DNA of 51,479 nucleotides from an uncultured Tenacibaculum sp. (GTDB lineage: Bacteria; Bacteroidota; Bacteroidia; Flavobacteriales; Flavobacteriaceae): contig CALISK010000066.1 of assembly GCA_938041625.1 (NCBI GenBank), forward strand, positions 1 through 51,479. The letters are read 5' to 3'. The translations under genes and the position numbers were made by a program. The notes under the pieces were generated by a model, which made no database searches, was not told where the DNA came from, and was given only the letters and a program-made list of their open reading frames with translations. Shown one piece after another: positions 1-8,697 of this stretch. How positions within the stretch are numbered: the first letter of the stretch is position 1; each line of letters opens with the position of its first letter.

Positions 1-141
1 ATTTAGTAAAGCCTCCTGCTCCATTAGATTATCTAGATAGACCTTAGCATCAGTACCCTTTGTTAGTAGTTGTATCTTTTTTTCAGTCTTAATGTTTTCC
101 TGGTTTATATTTAAACATAACCTTCACTCACCCTGTAAGCG
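1..141. repeat. Terminal redundancy, left copy (circle closure)
   Basis: These 141 bases are repeated exactly as the last 141 bases of the window (51339-51479). A single exact end overlap of this size is what a short-read assembler leaves on a circular contig, so the molecule is probably a circle of 51,338 bp opened within orf684. The minus-strand frame of orf684 runs across this junction without interruption. Confidence 0.95.
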
Positions 142-1212
142 TACAAACCTTTCCCATGCAGTACTATAATTAGTTATGTTTACCTGCATATCCTCTAACT
201 TAGCTATCTTTTCTTGTAAGATCGATAACTCTGAGTGGCGTTTTTCTAGATTAAGTATTTCCTCCTTCAACAACGCCTTTTCCTTATCTAAATTTTTATT
301 ATGATTCTCTAGATTTTGTAATATATCTCTCTTATTATCCACTACGCGTTTACTATCTTCTATGCTTTTTTTTATTTTATTTATAGCGCTGTCGAGTGCT
401 TCTTTTTCCTTCTGCGAACCTTCCAGGACCTCTTTGTTACTATCAATCTGTAATTCACAGACCTTTATAACATCATTATACTCATCTATCTCCTTCTGTT
501 GTTCAACCATATCCTCACTTAACGCAGCCATACGTTCACGTAGTCCTTGAGCTTGATTACACCTTTGTTCTAATACAATGCTAACTTCCCCTAGTTTTTT
601 ACTATTTATCTTTAGTTCTTCAGTCTTTGTATTTAGTTCTTTAGTCTTTATCTTTAGTTCTTCAGTCTTTATCTTTAGTTCTTCAGTCTTTATCTTTAGT
701 TCTTCAGTCTTTGTATTTAGTTCTTTAGTCTTTGTATTTAGTTCTTTAGTCTTTATCTTTATCTTTTGTTCTTTTGTTACTTCTAGATCTTCAGTCTTTA
801 TTTCTGCTATTTTTAATTCTTTCACATCAACTTTTTTTAATAAAGAGACTAAATCATAGGTGTAGATTACTTCATTGATAATATCTTTATTGAAAATAAA
901 AACATCTTCATTTAAAATATCTTTATTTTCAATAAAAACATTTTCATTTAAAATATTTTTATTGAAAATATTTTTAGTTACCACATTATTTTCTATACAT
1001 ATAGATGTAGATGAAGTTCTAGGTTGAAGCTTATCATACATACTTATCTCAAAAAAATGAAATTTTATATTTTTTATATAATTAATAATATTTTCTTCAC
1101 CAACAGGAATACTAAATACTTCTACTTCGTATAGAGGAGGTCTTAGTACGCTTATTGTTTCTACTAGTTTTCCTAGAGGAACTTCGTTAATAAATCTATT
1201 TATAATATCCAT
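1..1212 (-). CDS. orf684, large coiled-coil protein, N-terminal part (continues across the circle junction)
   Basis: Joined over the circle, this frame starts at ATG 1212, passes base 1, continues at 51338 and stops with TAG at 50496: 685 codons, 684 residues. At least four in-frame TGA codons (124-126, 51180-51182 and two more between 50900 and 51050) must be Trp, so it uses the local code. The first ~60 residues look folded. Residues ~85-115 hold a repeated ~12-residue unit of the type NKDILNEDVFI. Residues ~150-205 are seven near-perfect heptads of the types KTKELNT and KTEELKI, written in a 21-bp DNA minisatellite (about 596-760). The rest is a long K/E/Q/L-rich coiled coil resembling SMC or tropomyosin-like rods, with no ATPase motif seen. 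Its base composition is less A+T-rich than the nearby ribosomal genes. Function unknown; a nucleoid, segregation or plasmid-derived protein is only a guess. Confidence 0.85.
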
Positions 1213-1373
1213 AAAAAAAAATTATTATATTCCTTAAATGAAAAATATATATATAGATCTAATTTACATTTTACTAAAAAATTATATATGAACCTTTTAT
1301 GCAGATAATAATATACCAATACAACTGAAAACAACGTATAATATACAAAACTATTTATATCTAGTTTATTCAT
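1200..1373 (-). pseudogene. orf57, atp8-derived fragment
   Basis: A 57-residue frame from ATG 1373 to TAA 1200 whose stop overlaps the start of orf684. Its first 28 residues (MNKLDINSFVYYTLFSVVLV then YYYLH) match the start of atp8 at 4096 (MPQLDIYIFHSF...LLLVVLIYYYL). After that the sequence is unrelated. The underlying DNA (1297-1425) matches 2727-2855 at 128 of 129 positions. It is probably a duplicated 5' piece of atp8 with a random tail; a short expressed membrane peptide is possible. Confidence 0.6.
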
Positions 1374-1425
1374 ATCTTTACTTGAATTATTTTACCAAAT
1401 ACAATACTATATCTTTCATACCTAT
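1297..1425. repeat. 129-bp duplication of the atp8/nad7 junction, copy 1
   Basis: Same length as 2727-2855 with one visible difference (g at 1327, a at 2757). Both resemble, less closely, 4009-4140, where atp8 begins and nad7 ends. It abuts trnY on one side and orf684 on the other, so it marks a recombination edge. Confidence 0.85.
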
Positions 1426-1426
1426 C

Positions 1427-1509
1427 TGTTGAGAGTAGGATTCGAACCTACGATTAGATTACTAAATAGGTTTACAGCCTACCGCCTTAAACCACTCAGC
1501 CATCTCAAA
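1427..1509 (-). tRNA. trnY: tRNA-Tyr(GTA)
   Basis: Cloverleaf with a long variable arm, anticodon GTA, T loop TTCGAAT. Acceptor position 1 is T against C72, so it needs 5' editing to pair; positions 2-7 pair. Confidence 0.9.
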
Positions 1510-1510
1510 G

Positions 1511-1582
1511 CCCTGGAGGTGGGAACCGAACCCACACCTTTTAGTTCGACAAACTAATGCTCTACCTTTAAGCTACTCCATG
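1511..1582 (-). tRNA. trnD: tRNA-Asp(GTC)
   Basis: Cloverleaf with anticodon GTC in loop TTGTCGA. The acceptor stem pairs except for A2 against G71. It is separated from trnY by one base. Confidence 0.9.
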
Positions 1583-1795
1583 ATGAACTCTACTTCTTGA
1601 TGACTAAACCCATTTTTAATTTTTTTTTGTAAAATAATTTACCTGAAAAAAATATTAATATAAAAAATATTGTAAAAATTTCGGGTCAATAAAAAAATAT
1701 AGACCCGTACACCATATGCCATACATAAATATACCACATATATTTTTTTAATCATGATTTAAGTCTAAGATATATATAATATAATATCATAGTAT
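1583..1795. other. A+T-rich spacer between cox3 and trnD
   Basis: About 210 bp of A+T-rich sequence with homopolymer runs. I see no convincing gene. A short near-repeat (tttcgggtc near 1680 against agacccgta near 1701) could form a small hairpin, but I would not call it a site. Confidence 0.5.
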
Positions 1796-2677
1796 TTAAT
1801 CCTTAATATCCTCTAAACTTGTTTCTACCTCTACACTATATTCTAATCCACAACCCTCTAAACCACAATTACAAAGATTTAAAGTACCTCAACAATATAC
1901 AAAAAAATATAAAAATAGCCATACAACATCTACAAAATGTCAATACCATACAGCCAATTCAAAACCTAAATGATGTTGTTTATTAAAATGCCCGCTTGCT
2001 ATTCTTATATAACTTACTATTAAAAATATAGTTCCTAAAACAACATGTATACCATGAAAACCTGTTGCTAAAAAAAAAATGCTACCATAACCGCCATCTT
2101 CTATATGAAAATAAGACTCACAATATTCTAGTCACTGAAGACCTGTAAACATACCTGCTAATGTTATGGTTATAATAATTGAAAGTAATGCTTGACTTAC
2201 ATTTTTTTTTTTTTTTACCAATATTACGTTATGTGCCCATGTTATAGACGCACCTGATAATAATAATATTATCGTATTTATATAAGGTATACCTTTATAA
2301 TCAAAAATTTGAATACCATAAGGAGGCCATACACTACCTATCTCAGATGCCGGTGCTAAACTCAAATGAAAAAAAGCTCAGAAAAAACAAAAAAAAAACA
2401 TTACTTCTGATATAATAAATAACAACATACCTAATTTTATACTTTTCTGTACAATACGTGTATGTCTACCCTCTTTCGACGCTTCACGTACAATATTTCC
2501 AAATCATAAATAAACAATAAATAAAAAACCTATATATATCTTAAAAATTACAGCATTATTATATAAGTCTGTAAAAAAAAACATCAAACTACAAAAAACC
2601 CCATTTACTAAACTAAACGTTACTAATAAAGGTCATGGACTCGGATCTACTATATGATATAAATGACTTCTTTTCAT
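1796..2677 (-). CDS. cox3: Cytochrome c oxidase subunit 3
   Basis: Seven-helix core subunit of complex IV. The protein opens with the usual [14 protein letters not shown] motif just after ATG 2677, and later shows [11 protein letters not shown] and [19 protein letters not shown], diagnostic of cox3. 293 residues from ATG 2677 to TAA 1796. The C-terminus has a short acidic cysteine-containing tail. Several Trp codons are TGA. The frame stays open upstream to ATG 2803 (42 more codons) through a duplicated atp8 N-terminal segment, so a 335-residue atp8-like/cox3 fusion is possible. I prefer 2677 because it gives the canonical N-terminus. Confidence 0.95.
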
Positions 2678-2803
2678 TAACCTTTTTTTTTTATCATAAG
2701 GAATACCTAACTTTTTTTTATTTAAATTATGCAGATAATAATATACCAATACAACTAAAAACAACGTATAATATACAAAACTATTTATATCTAGTTTATT
2801 CAT
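2678..2803 (-). pseudogene. atp8 N-terminal duplicate, in frame upstream of cox3
   Basis: From ATG 2803, 42 codons run without a stop into the cox3 ATG at 2677. They begin MNKLDINSFVYYTLFLVVLV then YYYL, clearly related to the atp8 N-terminus at 4096, followed by a lysine-rich linker. I checked each codon in this stretch. It is either a dead duplicate that stays open by chance or an N-terminal membrane extension of cox3. Confidence 0.7.
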
Positions 2804-2855
2804 ATCTTTACTTGAATTATTTTACCAAATACAATACTATATCTTTCATACCTAT
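2727..2855. repeat. 129-bp duplication of the atp8/nad7 junction, copy 2
   Basis: Nearly identical to 1297-1425 and homologous to the real atp8/nad7 junction near 4009-4140. It lies between rpl32 and cox3. Confidence 0.85.
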
Positions 2856-2866
2856 ACGTAGCATAC

Positions 2867-3070
2867 CTACTTACCTACATTAGACTTTATATTATTTACT
2901 AAATATAAACAATTTTTACACATTTTTGATTGTATAGAAATATTATTACATTTTATACTTTTTATTTTACAAACAGTATAACCAAAAGATAACAACTTGG
3001 TTTTAAATAAAATTTTTGTTTTTTTATATTTATTCTTATTTCTATTATGCCTATTTTTTGGCACTGCCAT
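2867..3070 (-). CDS. rpl32: Ribosomal protein bL32
   Basis: 67 residues starting MAVPKNRHNRNKNKYKKTK, the signature N-terminus of bL32, followed by a cysteine-rich segment (CKIKSIKC and later CKNC) fitting its zinc ribbon. Part of the large mitoribosomal subunit. It sits 2 bp after the atp6 stop, in the same transcription direction. Mitochondrially encoded rpl32 is rare and best known from jakobids. Confidence 0.9.
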   Translation of the reverse strand: MAVPKNRHNRNKNKYKKTKILFKTKLLSFGYTVCKIKSIKCNNISIQSKMCKNCLYLVNNIKSNVGK

Positions 3071-3072
3071 AA

Positions 3073-3819
3073 TTAATGACTATTTAACGAATCATTTAAA
3101 TATACACATAATAAAATAATAAAAACATACGCCTGTAAAAACATAATTAAAAATTCTAAACACATTATAAAAAATAATAATAAAACAGGTAAAATAATAC
3201 CTAAACTTTGTAATATTATTAATTTTTTTTCTAAAATAGCAATAACAAAACTTATAATAACATAAAGCAAAACATGCCCTGAAAACATATTAGCAAATAA
3301 ACGTATACTTAAAGTAAACGGTCGTATAATATAAGATACTATTTCTATACAAATTAAAAAATGATATAATTGAGCTGGCGCATCTTTAGGTATAAACTGA
3401 TTTAAATATTTTAATTTTAAATGCTTGATACCTAAAAATACAATACCTAAAAATAACATTAACGATATACCTAAATTCGCTACTATATGACTAGTCAATT
3501 GTATATTATAACCTACTAACCCTGTAATGTTACTTAAATATATATATATAAATATACATAAAATAAAAGGCAAATAAGGTATACCTTTATTACCTATTAT
3601 TTGCTTTATTATATCTAAAATAAATAAATAACTAAAAATTATTATGCTATTTAAGCCCGTTTTCTTACACAAAGATAACAACTCGTCTGTTAAAAATAAA
3701 TAAAAATATCCAAGTATAAATAATATAACCAAAATAACTAAAACATAACTAGGTATATTTAAATATCATAAGATATTTATATTTAAAACATTAAACTGCT
3801 CTAAAGCTTGTAATAGCAT
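3073..3819 (-). CDS. atp6: ATP synthase F0 subunit a
   Basis: 248 residues. Proton-channel subunit of F0. The conserved helix reads FTLSIRLFANMFSGHVLLYV with its essential Arg. The start is ATG 3819, inside the atp8 3' end (29-nt overlap), because that frame is continuous through one TGA (Trp) and provides the N-terminal amphipathic segment; the shorter Met near 3732 would cut it off. Followed by rpl32. Confidence 0.93.
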
Positions 3820-4096
3820 TATTTATTATTGTTTTTACTAAAGTATTATTTATTAGTGTTTTTTTTTTTAAAGTAGTTAATGTATACCGTAAGTCTACAA
3901 CATCTTTTTTTTCTACACTATTATATTTTTGTACAGATATATAATACACTACAATAAAATTATATATGTATTTTATATTTATTAAAAAATATATCTGGTA
4001 TATTACCCAATTATTCAGATAATAATATATCAATACAACCAAAAGCAACGCATAAAATACAAAACTATGAAATATATATATATCTAATTGGGGCAT
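3791..4096 (-). CDS. atp8: ATP synthase F0 subunit 8
   Basis: 101 residues. It begins MPQLDIYIFHSFVFYALLLV, the MPQLD motif plus single membrane helix that defines Atp8 (ymf19), then a basic hydrophilic tail. It starts 15 bp after the nad7 stop and overlaps atp6 by 29 nt. Its 5' part has been copied twice elsewhere (1297-1425 and 2727-2855). Confidence 0.88.
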   Translation of the reverse strand: MPQLDIYIFHSFVFYALLLVVLIYYYLNNWVIYQIYFLINIKYIYNFIVVYYISVQKYNSVEKKDVVDLRYTLTTLKKKTLINNTLVKTIINNAITSFRAV

Positions 4097-4111
4097 ATCT
4101 TTACTAGCGTA

Positions 4112-5296
4112 TTATCTATCGATTTCACCAAATACGATATCTTGTGTACCTATAATAGTAACTAAATCTGCGATTAAGTGATTACGGACCATAAGATTTA
4201 AACCCTGAAGATGTGCAAATCCTGGGGCACGTATATGACAACGATAAGGCTTATTTGTATTATCTGATATTAAATGAACACCAAATTCACCTTTTGGTGC
4301 TTCTACGGCACTGTATATTTCATTTTTGTTTATACTAAAACCTTCAGTAAAAAGTTTAAAATGATGTATTAAAGACTCCATAGACTTTTTCATATATGCT
4401 CTAGTGGGCGGTGTTATTTTATTATTTCTAGTTTTTATTGAACTGCCTTCTATTTTTTTTAATTCTTTTATAACTTTAATTATTAGTGTATTACTTTCAT
4501 ATAATTCATTTATTCTTATTAAATAACGATCGTAACAATCCCCGTTAAAAGTTATAGGTATTCTAAAGTCAAATAAAGAATAGTTATCATAACTTTCATT
4601 TTTACGCAAATCTCATAAAAAACCACAAGATCTTAACATTACACCACTAAACCCTAAATTTAACGCTTCTTTATAATTTATACTACCGATATTTACTAAT
4701 CTTTGTTTCCATATTCTATTATTTGTTAATAACTCTTCTATTTCACTAATACGTGACTCAAACTGATTAACAAATAACAGAATATCATCAAGTAAACCTT
4801 CTGGTAAATCTAAATTTACACCACCAGGACGAAAATAAGCAGCATGCATACGTGCCCCCGATACTCGTTCATAAAACTCCATTAATTTCTCACGTTCCTC
4901 AAAACCTCACAAAAAGGGCGTCATAGCACCCACATCTAAAGCATGCGTCGTCAAAGCTAATAAATGATTTAACAATCTTGTTATTTCTGAAAATAAAATA
5001 CGTATAAAAGTTCCCCTTTTAGGAACTTTTATACCTACTAAATTTTCAATAGCTAAACAATATGAATGCTCTTGTGACATCATCGAAACATAATCTAATC
5101 TATCAAAATACGGAATATTTTGTATATAAGTTTTATACTCCATTAACTTTTCTGTACCTCTGTGTAATAATCCTATATGAGGATCTGCTTTTATTATAGA
5201 TTCACCTTCTAACTCTAGTACAAGCCGTAAAACACCATGAGCTGCTGGATGTTGGGGCCCAAAATTCATATAAAAATGCTTTATTCTATTCAACAT
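4112..5296 (-). CDS. nad7: NADH dehydrogenase subunit 7 (49 kDa)
   Basis: 394 residues. Peripheral-arm subunit of complex I near the quinone site. Motifs: [51 protein letters not shown], and at the C-terminus [11 protein letters not shown] and [19 protein letters not shown]. Two internal TGA codons read as Trp. The ATG lies within the end of nad9 (11-nt overlap). Confidence 0.96.
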
Positions 5297-5903
5297 TATT
5301 TCAAGGGCTAAAAAAATTAAATATTCTGAAATGTTGGCTTAACTCTAGAATTTCATAAATTAAATGTTTGTTTTCATTATCATAACGTAATTCTATATAA
5401 CCTGTTTGTGGGAAATCTTTTCTCAAAGGATAACCTTCAAAACCATAATCAGTTAATATTCGTCTAAGATCTGGATGATTTACAAAATATACACCAAATA
5501 AATCTCAAATTTCTCGTTCATACCAGTTACTACCTTTATAGATAGATACTAAAGAAGGTATATTACTAAACTCTTTATGACTAACTTTTATGTGAAGCCT
5601 AATATTATATTTTATAGATAATAAATTATAACTTAAACTAAAACGTTTTTCTTTTTTACCTAAATAATCTGTAGCACATATATCCATCAAACACTTAAAT
5701 TTGTAACTTATATGATTTTTTAAAAATCATATAATTATTTTTAACTTATTTATATTTTTTAGGTAAATCTTAATCATAAAAGATTTTATACTTACTTTCT
5801 GTATAAATTTACCTAAAATATTAATTATATTTATAATAACTTTTTTTATATTTTTTCTCTGTGAAATTCAATTATTATATAAATTTTGTTCTATTAATTC
5901 CAT
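5286..5903 (-). CDS. nad9: NADH dehydrogenase subunit 9 (30 kDa)
   Basis: 205 residues. Core subunit of the complex I peripheral arm. Conserved: DICATDYLG in place of the usual DICGVDYP, NWYEREIWDLFGVYF, and [23 protein letters not shown]. The start at ATG 5903 overlaps the end of nad3 by 10 nt and restores the expected ~65 residues before the DICATDY motif; in-frame ATGs a little further upstream (for example 5924) are possible. It ends inside nad7. Confidence 0.92.
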
Positions 5904-6247
5904 TCTAATGCGCCTTTCATTCATTCATAAACAAAACCTATAGTTAATATTATTAAAAATATCATCATAGATATTAAACCTAAGAATTTTATACTATAGA
6001 TACTTAATGCTCAAGGAAATAAATATGATATTTCTAAATCAAAAATAATAAATAGAATTGCTACCAAATAAAATTTTATATCAAATTTATTTCTACTATC
6101 ATCAAAAGGCTGAAAACCACACTCGTAAGAAGAAACTTTTTCTCAATTATAACTTTTTATAATTGTAAAATAAGATAAAAAAAATATAATAAAAGTTATT
6201 ATAAATATACTAATACATAATACTAGTATATTTTTATACTCTTCCAT
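5894..6247 (-). CDS. nad3: NADH dehydrogenase subunit 3
   Basis: 117 residues with three membrane helices. The ND3 loop motif [20 protein letters not shown] is intact, including the conserved Cys. The C-terminus [10 protein letters not shown] is typical. The start overlaps the end of orf133 by 14 nt and the end overlaps nad9. Confidence 0.94.
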
Positions 6248-6635
6248 GCAAGTTTGCTAAGTTATTATAGAAATAATCTAAATTATTTCTATAATAAAGT
6301 TTTATACTTCTATTTTTTTTTAAAATAATTTTACTTCAATGTTCTAACAAAATATCAAATACTTTATTTAATCTTAAAATATTTATACTATAGTATAAAC
6401 AGTTTAATGCATATATCTTAACTAAAATTAATTTCTCTAACGATATTATTAAATTTATAGTCTCTATGTACAAATAACTATTTATATTATGTGTAAATAA
6501 TAAATACAATATACTTAACAATACACTATAAACACTATAAAGATATAATTCTTCTGTGTAACTTATTAGCATATTAATTAAAATTAAAGAAAGTACGTAC
6601 CCTACTATTTTATCGAATTTTAAATATTTTAACAT
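6234..6635 (-). CDS. orf133, membrane protein, possibly an Atp4-like subunit
   Basis: 133 residues, ATG 6635 to TAA 6234, one TGA as Trp. The N-terminal half is hydrophobic (two likely helices), then a leucine/isoleucine-rich helical part and a basic tail. Hydrophobic N-terminus, helical remainder and position in an energy-metabolism gene run are compatible with a divergent Atp4 (ymf39), but it is shorter than usual and I recognise no diagnostic motif. The 3' end contains a perfect 15-bp hairpin. Confidence 0.6.
6259..6294. other. Perfect hairpin at the 3' end of orf133
   Basis: Arms ttattatagaaataa and ttatttctataataa (15 bp, perfect) around a 6-base loop tctaaa. It lies in the coding 3' end of orf133 just upstream of nad3, so it may be an RNA processing or stability element. 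Confidence 0.7.
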
Positions 6636-6643
6636 CTACTTCC

Positions 6644-6829
6644 CTTATTAAAAACAACAAAACTTGGACCCATCCATTCTGTACGAAATACTACTACTAC
6701 TATTCTACTACTACTACTATTCTACTACTACTACTACTCTACTACTACTACTACTTACACCCCCCCACCTTATTAAAAACAACAAAACTTGGACCCATCC
6801 ATTCTGTACGAAAAATTTATACTTAATTA
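6644..6829. repeat. Dispersed repeat, copies A and B, with trinucleotide tract
   Basis: A 45-bp unit (cttattaaaaacaacaaaac to gtacgaaa) occurs at 6644-6688 and 6769-6813, separated by a ctactacta-rich tract and a run of C. Copy B continues identically into aatttatacttaatta. A third copy is at about 29610-29695. On the transcript strand the order is AT-rich leader, GGGTCCAAGT core, a G run, then (TAG)n. It fills the gap between orf313 and orf133; no gene is seen here. Confidence 0.9.
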
Positions 6830-6847
6830 TTTGATTTTGACGAACCC

Positions 6848-7789
6848 TTAGTCATTTTTATCTCGGTACCACCCTAATCTAGGTGGTACCTTTACAGGTC
6901 TATACTTAATACGATTCTGCTCTAGTATTCAATACTCTCATTCTAGCTGACAAGAGACTCTATGATCCCTATTAAAAACTTTCTCACCTTTTGTTAAAGG
7001 TTCAGTTTTAGGTATCCTGTAAGCTTTTTGAAAATATTCATTTTGTATATCTTGTATTTCTTCAGGATATCATAAAGGTATCTGAGGAAGTTTTATAAAT
7101 TGAGGCAATACATAGATATATCTTACATTCTTGTCCGTACGTGAATATACTATATGTTTCTTAGGAGCCGCCTGCTTCATTAAAGCTACTCTTATATCTC
7201 TTAAACCATAACCAAACCTATCTATACTTCCAGGTATTATCTGATTATTTTCATCAAAAAAAAAAGGTACAAAAATAATATAGTAAAAATATAACCAGCT
7301 AAGGAATAAGGTAAAAAATATAGCTCTTCAATGATTTACGAAAAATAAACCAATTTTTCTAAATACAACTCTTTTTAAACTTATAGGTCGTTTTTTTCCT
7401 AGAATTCTAAAAAAACGACCTATAAACTTACGACTAATGATTACTAAAAAACTAGTCTCTAGAATCGAAGTATACTTTGTATCCATATCAACAAAATATT
7501 GAATACTTTGCAGATCAGGAGCCCCAAAAGTAGAACTTATAGTATCATCAAAAAACGATGTGAAAAGATAATAACCTCATACTACAATTCAAAAAAAATT
7601 AATCATATAAGGAAAATTTAATTTATTCTTTAAACTATTTTTTCATGCTATAAAAGCACGTAACTCTTTTGTTAATTTTGTTTTATATTTAGCTTGGAAT
7701 TCTCAAAGTAGAGCTTTTATTTCTTTCTTTTCTCTACCTATAGAATCCTGTACATGAAGATTTTCGAATTTTACTCTCTTGTTACACAT
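6848..7789 (-). CDS. orf313, membrane protein of unknown function
   Basis: 313 residues, ATG 7789 to TAA 6848, several TGA as Trp. The start lies within the end of nad6 (19-nt overlap), the packing typical of real genes here. The N-terminus is charged; two or three hydrophobic segments follow (NFPYMINFFWIVVWGYYLF; GLFFVNHWRAIFFTLFLSWL and beyond). The C-terminal half is soluble, rich in W, Y, P and basic residues. I recognise no family. It sits between nad6 and nad3, so a lineage-specific respiratory-complex subunit is a reasonable inference only. Confidence 0.8.
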
Positions 7790-8697
7790 ATTTTATAATT
7801 AAATCTACTTTCTCGTTTATTATGAAAATAAACATAAAATAATACTAAATTAATATCATATTTATTACTTTTTTCATTTAACAATAATGCATTATAATAA
7901 GTATTAAGGTGGTTTTTTAACAATCAATAATTAAAATTTTTAATCTTTTGCCTTAAGAATGAATAAAAAGGATTATAATAATTGTCTTTTATATCAAAAT
8001 ATAAAAAATTATAATAATTCTTTTTTATATTTTGCTTTAGTAAAAAAGAATTATAATAATTTTTTATATTTTGTTTATAAATTTTTTGTGTTTTTAATAA
8101 CGTTTTAGCATTTAAGGTTAATGAAATCGCACCTAACATTGCAATTAATAATACTATACTTGACATAATAAAAAGATAATAAAAAAAAGTATATAAAAGT
8201 AAACCGATCACATGAACATTTGTTGAAGCGATCGGTTTTACCATAAAATCATTATAATAATAATTTATAAGATGATATTCAACAAACGATTCCTGTTCTG
8301 TTGAATAACTTTTATAAAAAGAATTTAAAGAAATATAAATTAAAACATAAAAAACTCATAAACTTATAGGTATATATTTAATAATATTTTCTTTTAAATT
8401 TTTTAAGCGAATACTTAACATCATTAAAATAAATAAAAATAATACCGAGATAGCACCTACGTAAACAATAAATATTAAAAAAGCCAAAAATTCACTATTT
8501 AATAAAATAAATCAAATACCTGTAAGTATAAAAAGAAAAACTAAAAATAATATAGCGTGAATTGGATTTTTTGCTAAAAGGACTAAGGTAGCTGTTCATA
8601 AAAGTAAATTATTGTACAAAAAAAGACATATACCTATGTACATATTTCAAAAAAAAAAATTAGGAATAAGATCATAAAAAATATATAAATTAGTCAT
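7771..8697 (-). CDS. nad6: NADH dehydrogenase subunit 6
   Basis: 308 residues. The core is clear: LLAKNPIHAILFLVFLFIL, FLAFLIFIVYVGAISVLFLF then ILMMLSIRL, and a later helix LLIAMLGAISLTL. Family length is nearer 200; here ~100 extra residues rich in N, Y, K and F follow the last helix, from about 8110 down to the stop. That tail contains imperfect ~45-bp tandem repeats (aattataataattctttttt-like units, 7975-8075). The start ATG 8697 lies in the last codons of nad4. Confidence 0.92.

Noticed and set aside
596-760. Regular ~21-bp repeats as a possible CRISPR array
   Set aside because: No spacers; the repeats are contiguous and encode coiled-coil heptads.
578-859. Plus-strand ORF with FSSSVFIFSSSVF repeats
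   Set aside because: It is the antisense shadow of the heptad minisatellite in orf684; the minus frame is far longer and better composed.
4112-5296. nad7 split into three genes by TGA stops
   Set aside because: The pieces are in one frame and together make a normal nad7; TGA is Trp and trnW(TCA) is present.
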